Shown one piece after another: positions 36,642 through 48,808 of a stretch of 64,000 bases of DNA (positions are counted from its first letter, which is position 1; the number at the start of each line of letters is the position of its first letter). This DNA is from Hyperoodon ampullatus (Eukaryota; Chordata; Mammalia; Artiodactyla; Ziphiidae): NCBI GenBank assembly GCA_949752795.1, contig CATKHW010000427.1, positions 1,550,001-1,614,000 of the forward strand. The letters run 5' to 3'. The translations under genes and the position numbers were made by a program. The notes below the pieces were generated by a model. It was not told the origin of the DNA, ran no database searches, and was given only the letters and a program-made list of their open reading frames with translations.

Positions 36642-38378
36642 CTTGGCCAAAAAGGGCGTATGCGTTTTCTCCTGAATATATTCAGGAGAAAACGCATACG
36701 CCCTTTTTGGCCAAGTGCATCATTGTCGAAGTTGTGCCCCTCTTCCTGTGCTTTAAAGGCGATTCCAACGTACCTCTTGAAATCTGTTTCCTGCTATTCT
36801 GCCTCGCTTTCAAGTCCGCCTCGTTGCCTTCCCTCAACAGATTTTTGGACGATAGTTGTCCTTTATTACTCGGCCAGTTTGTGAATTGCTGTGCCCCTGA
36901 GCTCCATTTTTCAACTCGTTTTTGGTGAGCTGACCGCAAGTTCAAAATTTTGGTTCAGGATCTATACTGATTCCCGGTGGGTGGCTGAGACTTTGGTTAA
37001 TTCTTCTTCCTGCTGGGAAATTACAGTGATATGTGCCCGTCCAAATGCCTAACAGCTACTCTCTCATTGGTTCTCCCTCTTCCCTTTCATCCTCTGACAT
37101 ATTGGCAACCTGTGCGAACCAGGAGGTTAAAGGGGCTGTCTCTCCAAGTTGGGAGGTTGATAATAAAGCAGATGGAAAGTCAAACCGGAGCACCAGGAGA
37201 GGGACTATTCGTTGAGTTTTAGAAACCTTTCGTATTCACAGTGTGTCCGTTCTCTAGGTCTCCCGTACATGTTATAACTGTAGTAATATTCCCTTCAACC
37301 TGGAGAGTTGGGACCCATGGAATGGGTGCCATGCATTAATGCTTTAAAGGTTCTGCATTTGTTCACCCAATCTCACCAATCCTCTCAGTCCAAGTGTCCC
37401 TCCTTATGCCACATCCATCTGTCGTTGTAGATAGGGTCAGTCCAGGTTTCATCAGAGACTCTGAATGAATTGTAAAGAATTTCCCAGTTTTTTGTTTTGT
37501 TTTTGAAATTCCTTTTTATAGTGTGTTTGAGCTGATTCTCGCTGCCATGTTTATGCCAGTCTAGACACACTTGTTTCCCTTACGGAGACATATCAATACA
37601 TAGGTTTTAAGATTCTTACTAGTCAGATATATTCCTCTGTGGGAAATATGGGGTTTTGAGTCCCTTTCACTGAGGAAGGTGTAGGTCTTGCCTATTCCAT
37701 AGTTGGTTTTTGGAACGGTACCTCTGCTAATATCAAACTCTGGTTTTATGCATCACCCCACCTCTCCTTCCCCCTTAAGCAGGCATAAGAGTGTTTTCTA
37801 AATGTGAGACACTGTTCTCTTTCCTAATTCAGTTCAAGTGTAGCCATGTTTACAGGATCTTCTTAAGTGATATCTTATGATAAGTTTCTTTTTCTCTGTG
37901 ACTTATTTCACTTAGAATCATCGTACCTGAATCCACCCATTTTGCTGCTACTGGTCTTATGACATTGATTTCATGGCTGAGGGATATTCCATCGTATGTA
38001 AGTACCAAAATTTTTTGAACCAATTTTATATTTCCTGGGATATTTAAGGTGTACCCAAGTTGAGGTCCTTGTAAGCAGTGCAGCCCTAAATTTTGGGGTG
38101 GCTGTGTCTTTTTGATTTTCAGTTTTCCCAAGGTATATTCCCTAGACTGGAAGTGCCCTTGGCTCTGTAGCTCTGTTGTTTACTTGTTTTAGGGAACAAA
38201 ATGCACTCCTCCAGAGAGGCAGTTGGCAATTTACATCCCGTCCATCAGCATAACAAGGCTCCCTGTTCTCCAGGACCAGTCTTGCCTTTCTGGTTTTTAC
38301 ACATTTTGTGGATGTCCCTTTTGACCGGTGGGAAGTGATACTTCTTTGTAGTGGAGATTTGCATTGCCCGCTTGCTTG
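36642..38378. repeat. Satellite unit 22, B/A1 recombinant
   Basis: Perfect palindrome at 36642-36715. Family B marks run to GATAATAAAG near 37160; from about 37256 the unit is family A1 (TATAACTG, CATTAATGC, AGGTTCTGC, CTTGCCTATTCC). The exchange therefore falls in roughly 90 bp. Antisense L1 is at 37488-38367. Confidence 0.95.
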
Positions 38379-40117
38379 CTTGGCCAAAATGGGCGTATGC
38401 GTTTTCTCCTGAATATATTCAGGAGAAAACGCATACGCCCTTTTTGGCCAAGTGCATCATTGTCGAAGTTGTGCCCCTCTTCCTGTGCTTTAAAGGCGAT
38501 TCCAACGTACCTCTTGAAATCTGTTTCCTGCTATTGTGCCTCGCTTTCAAGTCCACCTCGTTGCCTTCCCTCAACAGATATTTGGACGATAGTTGTCCTT
38601 TATTACTCGGCCAGTTTGTGAATTGCTGTGACCCTGAGCTCCATTTTTCAACTCGTTTTAGGTGAGCTGACCGCAAGTCCAAAATTTTGGTTCAAGACCA
38701 ATACTGGTTCCCGGTGGGGGGCTGAGACTTTGGTTAATTCTTCTTCCTGCCGGGAAATTACAGTGATATGTGCCCGTCCAAATGCCTAACAGCTACTCTC
38801 TCATTGGTTCTCCCTCTTCCCTTTCATCTTCTGCCAAATTGGCAACCTGTGCGAACCAGGAGGTTAAAGGGGCTGTCTCTCCAAGTTGGGAGGTTGATAG
38901 TAAAGCAGATGGAAAGTCAAACCGGAGCACCAGGAGAGGGACTATACGTTGAGTTTTAGAAACCTTTCGTATTCACAGTGTGTCCGTTCTCTAGGTTTCC
39001 CGTACATGTTATAACTGTAGTAATATTCCCTTCATCCTGGAGAGTTGGGACCCATGGAATGTGTGCCATGCATTTTTGCTTTAAATGGTCTGCATTTGTT
39101 CACCCAATCTCACCAATCCTCTCAGTCCAAAGTGTCCAGCCTTATGCCACATCCAGCTGTCGTTGTAGATAGGGTAATTCCAGGTTTCATCAGAGACCCT
39201 TAAGGAATTGTAAAGAATTTCCCAGTTTTTTTGTTTTGTTTTTGAAATTCCTTTTTATAGTGGGTTTGAGCTGCTTCTCGCTGCCATGTTTATGCCAGTC
39301 TAGACACACTTGATTCCCTTACGGAGACATATCAATACATAGGTTTTAAGATTCTTACTAGTCAGATATATTCCTCTGCGGGAAATATAGGGTTTTGAGT
39401 CCCTTTCACTGAGGAAGGTGTAGGTCTTGTCTATTCCATAGTTGGTTTTTGGAATGGTACCTGTGCTTATATCAAACTCTGGTTTTATGCATCATCCCAC
39501 CTCTCCTTCCCCCTTAAGCAGGCATAAGAGTTTTTTCTAAATGTGAGACACTGTTCTCTTTCTTAACTCAGTTCAAGTGTAGCCATGTTTACAGGATCTT
39601 CATAAGTGATATCTTATGATAAGTTTCTTTTTCTCTGTGACTTATTTCACTTAGAATCATCGTACCTGAATCCACCCATTTTACTGCTACTGGTCTTATG
39701 ACATTGATTTCATGGCTGAGGGATATTCCATCGTACGTAAGTACCACAATTTTTTGAACCATTTTTATATTTCCTGGGATATTTAAGGTGTACCCAAGTT
39801 GAGGTCCTTATAAGCAGTGCAGCCTTAAATTTTGGAGTGGCTCTGTCTTATTGATTTTCAGTTTTCCCAAGGTATATTCCCTAGACTGGAAGTGCCCTTG
39901 GCTCTGTGGCTCTGTTCTTTACTTGTTTTAGGGAACACAATGTACACCTCCAGAGAGGTAGTTGGCAATTTACATCCCGCCCATCAGCATAACAAGGCTC
40001 CCTGTTCTCCAGGGCCTGTCTTGCCTTTCTGGTTTTTACACATTTTGTGGATGTCCTTTTTGACCGGTGGGAAGTGATACTTCTTTGTAATGCAGATTTG
40101 CATTGCCCGATTGCTTG
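38379..40117. repeat. Satellite unit 23, family A, dimer type A2
   Basis: The palindrome at 38379-38452 has one left-arm change (CCAAAATGGGC). Antisense L1 is at 39226-40106. A2 marks are present (AGATATTTGG, CGTTTTAGGTGAG, AAATGGTCTGC, TCCAAAGTG). Private marks are CTATTGTGCC and GTGACCCTGAG. Confidence 0.95.
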
Positions 40118-41855
40118 TTTGGCCAAAAAGGGCGTATGCGTTTTCTCCTGAATATATTCAGGAGAAAACGCATACGCCCTTTTTGGCCACGTGCATCATT
40201 GTCGAAGTTGTGCCCCTCATCCGGTGCTTTAAAGGCGATTCCAACGTACCTCTTGAAATCTGTTTCCTGCTATTCTTCCTCGCTTTCAAGTCCGCCTCGT
40301 TGCCTTCCCTCAACAGATTTTTGGACGATAGTTGTCCTTTATTACTCGGCCAGTTTGTGAATTGCTGTGCCCCTGAGCTCCATTTTTCAACTCGTTTTTG
40401 GTGAGCTGACCGCAAGTCCAAAATTTTGGTTCAGGACTTCTGCTGGTTCCCGGTGGGGGGCTTAGACTTTGGTTAATTCTTCTTCCTGCCGGGAAATTAC
40501 AGTGATATGTGCCCGTCCAAATGCCTAACAGCTACTCTCTCATTCGTTCTCCCTCTTCCCTTTCATCCTCTGTCAAATTGGAAACCTATGCGAACCAGGA
40601 GGTTAAAGGGGCTGTCTCTCCAAGTTGGGAGGGTGATAGTAAAGCAGATGGAAAGTCAAACCGGAGCACCAGGAGAGGGACTATTCGTTGAGTTTTAGAA
40701 ACCTTTCGTATTCACAGTGTGTCCGTTCTCTAGGTTTCCCGTACATGTTATACCTGTAGTAATATTCCCTTCAACCTGGAGAGTTGGGACAGATGGAATG
40801 GGTGCCATGCATTAATGCTTTAAAGGTTCTGCATTTGTTCACCCAATCTCACCAATCCTCTCAGTCCAAGTGTCCCGCCTTCTGCCACATCCAGCTGTCG
40901 TTGTAGATAGGGTCATTTCAGGTTTCATCAGAGACTCTGAAGGAATTGTAAAGAATTACCCAGTTTTTTTGTTTTGTTTTTGAAATTCCTTTTTATAGTG
41001 TGTTTGAGCTGATTCTCGCTGCCATGTTTATGCCAGTCTAGACACACTTGGTTCCCTTACGGAGACATATCAATACATAGGTTTTAAGATTCTTACTAGT
41101 CAGATATATTCTTCTGTGGGAAATATGGGGTTTTGAGTCCCTTTCACTGAGGAAGGTGTAGGTCTTGCCTATTCCATAGTTGATTTTTTGAACGGTACCA
41201 CTGCTTATATCAAACTCTGGTTTTATGCATCACCCCACCTCTCCTTCCCCCTTAAGCAGGCATTAGAGTGTTTTCTAAATGTGAGACACTGTTCTCTTTC
41301 CTAACTCAGTTCAAGTGTAGCCATGTTTACAGGATCTTCATAAGTGATATCTTATGATAAGTTTCTTTTTCTCTGTGACTTATTTCACTTAGAATCATCG
41401 TACCTGAATCCACCCATTTTGCTGCTACTGGTCTTATGACATTGATTTCATGGCTGAGGGATATTCCATCGTATGTAAGTACCACAATTTTTTGAACCAT
41501 TTTGATATTTCCTGGGATATTTAAGGTGTACCCAAGTTGAGGTCCTTGTAAGCAGTGCAGCCCTAAATTTTAGGGTGGCTGTGTCTTTTTGATTTTCAGT
41601 TTTCCCAAGGTATATTCCCTAGACTGGAAGTGCCCTTGGCTCTGTAGCTCTGTTGTTTACTTGTTTTAGGGAACACAATGCACTCCTCCAGAGAGGCAGT
41701 TGGCAATTTACATCCCGCCCATCAGCATAACAAGGCTCCCTGTTCTCCAGGGCCTGTCTTGCCTTTCTGGTTTTTACACATTTTGTGGATGTCCCTTTTG
41801 ACCGGTGGGAAGTGCTACTACTTTGTAGTGCAGATTTGCATTGCCCGCTTGCTTG
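40118..41855. repeat. Satellite unit 24, family A, dimer type A1
   Basis: The palindrome at 40118-40191 has changes only near its outer ends (TTTGGCC, GGCCACG). It shares GGACTTCTGCTGG with unit 13, and TATACCTG, GCATTAGAG, CATTTTGATATTTCC and ATTTTAGGGTGG with unit 28. Antisense L1 is at 40964-41844. Confidence 0.95.
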
Positions 41856-43594
41856 CTTGGCCAAAAAGGGCGTATGCGTTTTCTCCTGAATATATTCACG
41901 AGAAAACGCATACGCCCTTTTTGGCCACGTGCATCATTGTCGAAGTTGTGCCGCTCGTCCTGTGCTTTAAAGGCGATTCCAACGTACCTCTTGAAATCTG
42001 TTTCCTGCTATTCTGCCTCGCTTTCAAGTCCGCCTCGTGGCCTTCCCTCAACAGATATTTGGACGATAGTTGTCCTTTATTACTCGGCCAGTTTGTGAAT
42101 TGCTGTGCCCCTGAACTCCATTTTTCAACTCGTTTTAGGTGAGCTGACCGCAAGTCCAAAATTTTGGTTCAGCAACTATACTGGTTCCCGGTGGGGGGCT
42201 GAGACTTTGGTTAATTCTTCTTCCTGCCGGGAAATTACAGTGATATGTGCCCGTCCAAATGCCTAACAGCTACTCTCTCATTGATTCTCCCTCTTCCCTT
42301 TCATCCTCTGCCAAATTGGCAACCTGTGCGAACCAGGAGGTTAAAGGGGCTGTCTCTCCAAGTTGGGAGGTTGATAGTAAAGCAGATGGAAAGTCAAACC
42401 GGAGCACCAGGAGAGGGACTATTCGTTGAGTTTTAGAAACCTTTCGTATTCACAGTGTGTCCGTTCTCTAGGTTTCCCGTACATGTTATAATTGTAGTAA
42501 TATTCCCTTCAACCTGGAGAGTTGGGACACATGGAATGTGTGCCATGCATTATTGCTTTAAATGGTCTGCATTTGTTCACCCAATCTCACCAATCGTCTC
42601 AGTCCAAAGTGTCCAGTCTTATGCCACATCCAGCTCTCGTTGTAGATAGGGTCATTCCAGGTTTCATCAGAGACCCTGAAGGAATTGTAAAGAATTTCCC
42701 AGTTTTTTTGTTTTGTTTTTGAAATTCCTTTTTATAGTGGGTTTGAGCTGATTCTCGCTGCCATGTTTCTGCCAGTCTAGACACACTTGATTCCCTTACG
42801 GAGACATATCAATACATAGGTTTTAAGATTCTTACTAGTCAGGTATATTCCTCTGTGGGAAATATGGGATTTTGAGTCCCTTTCACTGAGGAAGGTGTAG
42901 GTCTTGTCTATTCCATAGTTGGTTTTTGGTACGGTACCTGTGCTTATATCAAACTCTGGTTTTATGCATCACCCCACCTCTCCTTCCCCCTTAAGCAGGC
43001 ATAAGAGTGTTTTCTAAATGTGAGACACTGTTCTCTTTCCTAACTCACTTCAAGTGTAGCCATGTTTACAGGATCTTCATAAGTGATATCTTATGATAAG
43101 TTTCTTTTTCTGTGTGACTTATTTCACTTAGAATCATCGTACCTGAATCCACCCATTTTACTGCTACTGGTCTTATGACATTGATTTCATGGCTGAGGGA
43201 TATTCCATCGTACGTAAGTACCACAATTTTTTGAACCATTTTTATATTTCCTGGGATATTTATGGTGTACCCAAGTTGAGGTCCTTATAAGCAGTGCAGC
43301 CCTAAATTTTGGAGGGGCTCTGTCTTATTGATTTTCAGTTTTCCCAAGGTATATTCCCTAGACTGGAAGTGCCCTTGGCTCTGTAGCTCTGTTCTTTACT
43401 TGTTTTAGGGAACACACTGTACTCCTCCAGAGCTGCAGTTGGCAATTTACATCCCGCCCATCAGCATAACAAGGCTCCCTGTTCTCCAGGGCCTGTCTTG
43501 CCTTTCTGGTTTTTACACATTTTGTGGATGTCCCTTATGACCGGTGGGAAGTGATACTTCTTTGTAGTGCAGATTTGCATTGCCCGATTGCTTG
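41856..43594. repeat. Satellite unit 25, family A, dimer type A2
   Basis: The palindrome at 41856-41929 carries TTCACGAG and GGCCACG, both shared with unit 29, as is GTGCCGCTC near 41948. Antisense L1 is at 42703-43583. Confidence 0.95.
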
Positions 43595-45331
43595 CTTGGC
43601 CAAAAAGGGCGTATGCGTTTTCTCCTGAATATATTCTCGAGAAAACGCATACGCCCTTTTTGGCCACGTGCATCATTGTCGAAGTTGTGCCCCTCTTCCG
43701 GTGCTTTAAAGGCGATTCCAACGTACCTCTTGAAATCTGTTTCCTGCTATTCTGCCTCGCTTTCAAGTCCGCCTCGTTGCCTTCCCGCAACAGATTTTTG
43801 GACGATAGTTGTCCTTTATTACTCGGCCAGTTTGTGAATTGCTGTGCCCCTGAGCTCCATTTTTCAACTCGTTTTTGGTGAGCTGACCGAAGGTCCAAAA
43901 TTTTGGTTCAGGACCTATGCTGGTTCCCGGTGGGGGGCTGAGACTTTGGTTAATTCTTCTTCCTGCCGGGAAATTACAGTGATATGTGCCCGGCCAAATG
44001 CCTAACAGCTACTCTCTCATTGGTTCTCCCTCTTCCCTTTCATCCTCTGCCAATTTGGCAACCTGTGCGAACCAGGAGGTTAAAGGGGCTGTCTCTCCAA
44101 GTTGGGAGGTTTATAGTAAAGCAGGTGGAAAGTCAAACCGGAGCACCAGGAGAGGGACTATTCATTGAGTTTTAGAAACCTTTCGTATTCACAGTGTGTC
44201 CGTTCTCTAGGTTTCCCGTACATGTTATAACTGTAGTAATATTCCCTTCAACCTGGAGAGTTGGGACCCATGGAATGGGTGCCATGCATTAATGCTTTAA
44301 AGGTTCTGCATTTGTTCACCCAATCTCACCAATCCTCTCAGTCCAAGTGTCCCGCCTTATGCCACATCCAGCTGTCGTTGTAGATAGGGTCAGTCCAGGT
44401 TTCATCAGAGACTCTGAAGGAATTTTAAAGAATTTCCCAGGTTTTTGTTTTGTTTTTGAAATTCCTTTTTATAGTGGGTTTGAGCTGATTCTCGCTGCCA
44501 TGTTTATGCCAGTCTAGACACACTTGGTTCCCTTACGGAGACATATCAATACATAGGTTTTAAGATTCTTACTAGTCAGATATATTCCTCTGCGGGAAAT
44601 ATGGGGTTTTGAGTCCCTTTCACTGAGGACGGTGTAGGTCTTGCCTATTCCATAGTTGGTTTTTGGAACGGTACCTCTGCTTATATCAAACTCTGGTTTT
44701 ATGCATCACCCCACCTCTCCTTCCCCCTTAAGCAGGCATAAGAGTGTTTTCTAAATGTGAGACACTGTTCTCTTTCCTAACTCAGTTCAAGTGTAGCCAT
44801 GTTTACAGGATCTTCATAAGTGATATCTTATGATAAGTTTCTTTTTCTGTGTGACTTATTTCACTTAGAATCATCGTACCTGAATCCACCCATTTTGCTG
44901 CTACTGGTCTTATGACATTGATTTTATGGCTGAGGGATATTCCATCGTATGTAAATACCACAATTTTTTGAACCATTTTTATATTTCCTGGGATATTTAA
45001 GGTGTACCCAAGTTGAGGTCCTTGTAAGCAGTGCAGCCCTAAATTTTGGGGTGGCTGTGTCTTTTTGATTTTCAGTTTTCCCAAGGTATATTCCCTAGAC
45101 TGGAAGTGCCCTTGGCTCTGTAGCTCTGTTGTTTACTTGTTTTAGGGAACACAATGCACTCCTCCAGAGAGGCAGTTGGCAATTTACATCCCGCCCATCA
45201 GCATAACAAGGCTCCCTGTTCTCCAGGGCCTGTCTTGCCTTTCTGGTTTTTACACATTTTGTGGATGTCCCTTTTGACCGGTGGGAAGTGATACTTCTTT
45301 GTAGTGCAGATTTGCATTGCCCGCTTGCTTG
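43595..45331. repeat. Satellite unit 26, family A, dimer type A1
   Basis: The palindrome at 43595-43668 carries TTCTCGAG near the centre and GGCCACG at the end. Antisense L1 is at 44442-45320. GAGGACGGTG at 44625-44634 is one of the two changes later fixed in the youngest block. Confidence 0.95.
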
Positions 45332-47070
45332 CTTGGCCAAAAAGGGCGTATGCGTTTTCTCCTGAATATATTCAGGAGAAAACGCATACGCCCTTTTTGG
45401 CCACGTGCATCATTGTCGAAGTTGTGCCCCTCTTCCTGTGCTTTAAAGGCGATTCCAACATACCTCTTGAAATCTGTTTCCTGCTATTCTGCCTCGCTTT
45501 CAAGTCCGCCTCGTGGCCTTCCCTCAACAGATATTTGGACGATAGTTGTCCTTTATTACTCGGCCAGTTTGTGAATTGCTGTGCCCCTGAGCTCCATTTT
45601 TCAACTCGTTTTAGGTGAGCTGACCGCAAGTCCAAAATTTTGGTTCAAGGCCTATACTGGTTCCCGGTGGGGGGCTGAGACTTTGGTTAATTCTTCTACC
45701 TGCCGGGAAATTACAGTGATATGTGCCCATCCAAATGCCTAACAGCTACTCTCTCATTGGTTCTCCCTCTTCCCTTTCATCCTCTGCCAAATTGGCAACC
45801 TGTGCGAACCAGGAGGTTAAAGAGGCTGTCTCTCCAAGTTGGGAGGTTGATAGTAAAGCAGGTGGAAAGTCAAACCGGAGCACCAGGAGAGGGACTATTC
45901 ATTGAGTTTTAGAAACCTTTCGTATTCACAGTGTGTCCGTTCTCTAGGTTTCCCGTACATGTTATATCTGTAGTAATATTCCCTTCAACCTGGAGAGTTG
46001 GGACCCATGGAATGTGTGCCATGCACTATTGCTTTAAATGGTCTGCATTTGTTCACCCAATCTCACCAATCCTCTCAGTCCAAAGTGTCCAATCTTATGC
46101 CACATCCAGCTGTCGTTGTAGATAGGGTCATTCCAGGGTTCATCAGAGACCCTGAAGGAATTGTAAAGAATATCCCAGTTTTTTTGTTCTGTTTTTGAAA
46201 TTCCTTTTTATAGTGGATTTGAGCTGATTCTCGCTGCCATGTTTATGCCTGTCTAGACACACTTGATTCCCTTACGGAGACATATCAATACGTAGGGTTT
46301 AAGATTCTTACTAGTCAGATATATTCCTCTGCGGGAAATATGGGGTTTTGAGTCCCTTTCACTGAGGGAGGTGTAGGTCTTGTCTATTCCATAGTTGGTT
46401 TTCGGAACGGTACCTATGCTTATATCAAACTCTGGTTTTATGCATCACCCCACCTCTCCTTCCCCCTTAAGCAGGCAAAAGAGTGTTTTCTAAATGTGAG
46501 ACACTGTTCTCTTTCCTAACTCAGTTCAAGTGTAGCCATGTTTACAGGATCTTCATAAGTGATATCTTATGATAAGTTTCTTTTTCTGTGTGACTTATTT
46601 CACTTAGAATCATCGTACCTGAATCCACCCATTTTGCTGCTACTGTTCTGAGGACATTGATTTCATGGCTGAGGGATATTCCATCGTACGTAAGTACCAC
46701 AATTTTTTGAACCATTTTTATATTTCCTGGGATATTTAAGGTGTACCCAAGTTGAGGTCCTTGTAAGCAGTGCAGCCCTAAATTTTGGGGTGGCTCTGTC
46801 TTATTGATTTTCAGTTTTTCCAAGGTATATTCCCTAGACTGGAAGTGCCCTTGGCTCTGTAGCTCTGTTCTTTACTTGTTTTAGGGAACACAATGTACTC
46901 CTCCAGAGACGCAGTTGGCAATTTACATCCCGCCCATCAGCATAACAAGGCTCCCTGTTCTCCAGGGCCTGTCTTGCCTTTCAGGTTTTTACACATTTTG
47001 TGGATGTCACTTTTGACCGGTGGGAAGTGATACTTCTTTGTAGTGCAGATTTGCATTGCCCGCTTGCTTG
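45332..47070. repeat. Satellite unit 27, family A, dimer type A2
   Basis: The palindrome at 45332-45405 differs from perfect only by the terminal GGCCACG. Antisense L1 is at 46179-47059. It carries A2 marks together with TATATCTG near 45964, which is otherwise a family B state, so it is a small mosaic. Confidence 0.95.
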
Positions 47071-48808
47071 CTTGGCCAAAAAGGGCGTATGCGTTTTCTC
47101 CTGAATATATTCAGGAGAAAACGCATACGCCCTTTTTGGCCAAGTGCATCATTGTCGAAGTTGTGCCCCTCTTCCTGTGCTTTAAAGGCGATTCCAACGT
47201 ACCTCTTGAAATCTGTTTCCTGCTATTCTGCCTCGCTTTCAAGTCCGCCTCGTTGCCTTCCCTCAACAGATTTTTGGACGATAGTTGTCCTTTATTACTC
47301 GGCCAGTTTGTGAATTGCTGTGCCCCTGAGCTCCATTTTTCAACTCGTTTTTGGTGAGCTGACCGCAAGTCCAAAATTTTGGTTCAGGACCTATACTGGT
47401 TCCCGGTGGGGGGCTGAGACTTTGGTTAATTCTTCTTCCTGCCGGGAAGTTAGATTGATATGTGCCCGTCCAAATGCCTAACAGCTACTCTCTCATTGGT
47501 TCTCCCTCTTCCCTTTCATCCTCTGCCAAATTGGCAACCTGTGCGAACCAGGAGGTTAAAGGGGCTGTCTCTCCAAGTTGGGAGGTTGATAGTAAAGCAG
47601 ATGGAAAGTCAAACCGGAGCACCAGGAGAGGGACTATTCGTTGAGTTTTAGAAACCTTTCGTATTCACAGTGTGTCCGTTCTCTAGGTTTCCCGTACATG
47701 TTATACCTGTAGTAATATTCCCTTCAACCTGGAGAGTTGGGACCCATGGAATGGGTGCCATGCATTAATGCTTTAAAGGTTCTGCATTTGTTCACCCAAT
47801 CTCACCAATCCTCTCAGTCCAAGTGTCCCGCCTTATGCCACATCCAGCTGTCGTTGTAGATAGGGTCATTCCAGGTTTCATCAGAGACTCTGAAGGAATT
47901 GTAAAGAATTTCCCAGTTTTTTTGTTTTGTTTTTGAAATTCCTTTTTATAGTGTGTTTGAGCTGATTCTCGCTGCCATGTTTATGCCAGTCTAGACACAC
48001 TTGGTTCCCTTACGGAGACATATCAATACATAGGTTTTAAGATTCTTACTAGTCAGGTATATTCCTCTGTGGGAAATATGGGGTTTTGAGTCCCTTTCAC
48101 TGAGGAAGGTGTAGGTCTTGCCTATTCCATAGTTGGTTTTTGGAACGGTACCTCTGCTTATATCAAACTCTGGTTTTATGCATCACCCCACCTCTCCTTC
48201 CCCCTTAAGCAGGCATTAGAGTGTTTTCTAAATGTGAGACACTGTTCTCTTTCCTAACTCAGTTCAAGTGTAGCCATGTTTACAGGATCTTCATAAGTGA
48301 TATCTTATGATAAGTTTCTTTTTCTCTGTGACTTATTTCACTTAGAATCATCGTACCTGAATCCACCCATTTTGCTGCTACTGGTCTTATGACATTGATT
48401 TCATGGCTGAGGGATATTCCATCGTATGTAAGTACCACAATTTTTTGAACCATTTTGATATTTCCTGGGATATTTAAGGTGTACCCAAGTTGAGGTCCTT
48501 GTAAGCAGTGCAGCCCTAAATTTTAGGGTGGCTGTGTCTTTTTGATTTTCAGTTTTCCCAAGGTATATTCCCTAGACTGGAAGTGCCCTTGGCTCTGTAG
48601 CTCTGTTGTTTACTTGTTTTAGGGAACACAATGCACTCCTTCAGAGAGGCAGATGGCAATTTACATCCCGCCCATCAGCATAACAAGGCTCCCTGTTCTC
48701 CAGGGCCTGTCTTGCCTTTCTGGTTTTTACACATTTTGTGGATGTCCCTTTTGACCGGTGGGAAGTGATACTTCTTTGTAGTGCAGATTTGCATTGCCCG
48801 CTTGCTTG
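47071..48808. repeat. Satellite unit 28, family A, dimer type A1
   Basis: Perfect palindrome at 47071-47144; antisense L1 at 47917-48797. The private GAAGTTAGATTGATATG (near 47446) replaces GAAATTACAGTGATATG. Downstream of about 47690 it matches unit 24 at a lag of 6,953 bp. Confidence 0.95.
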
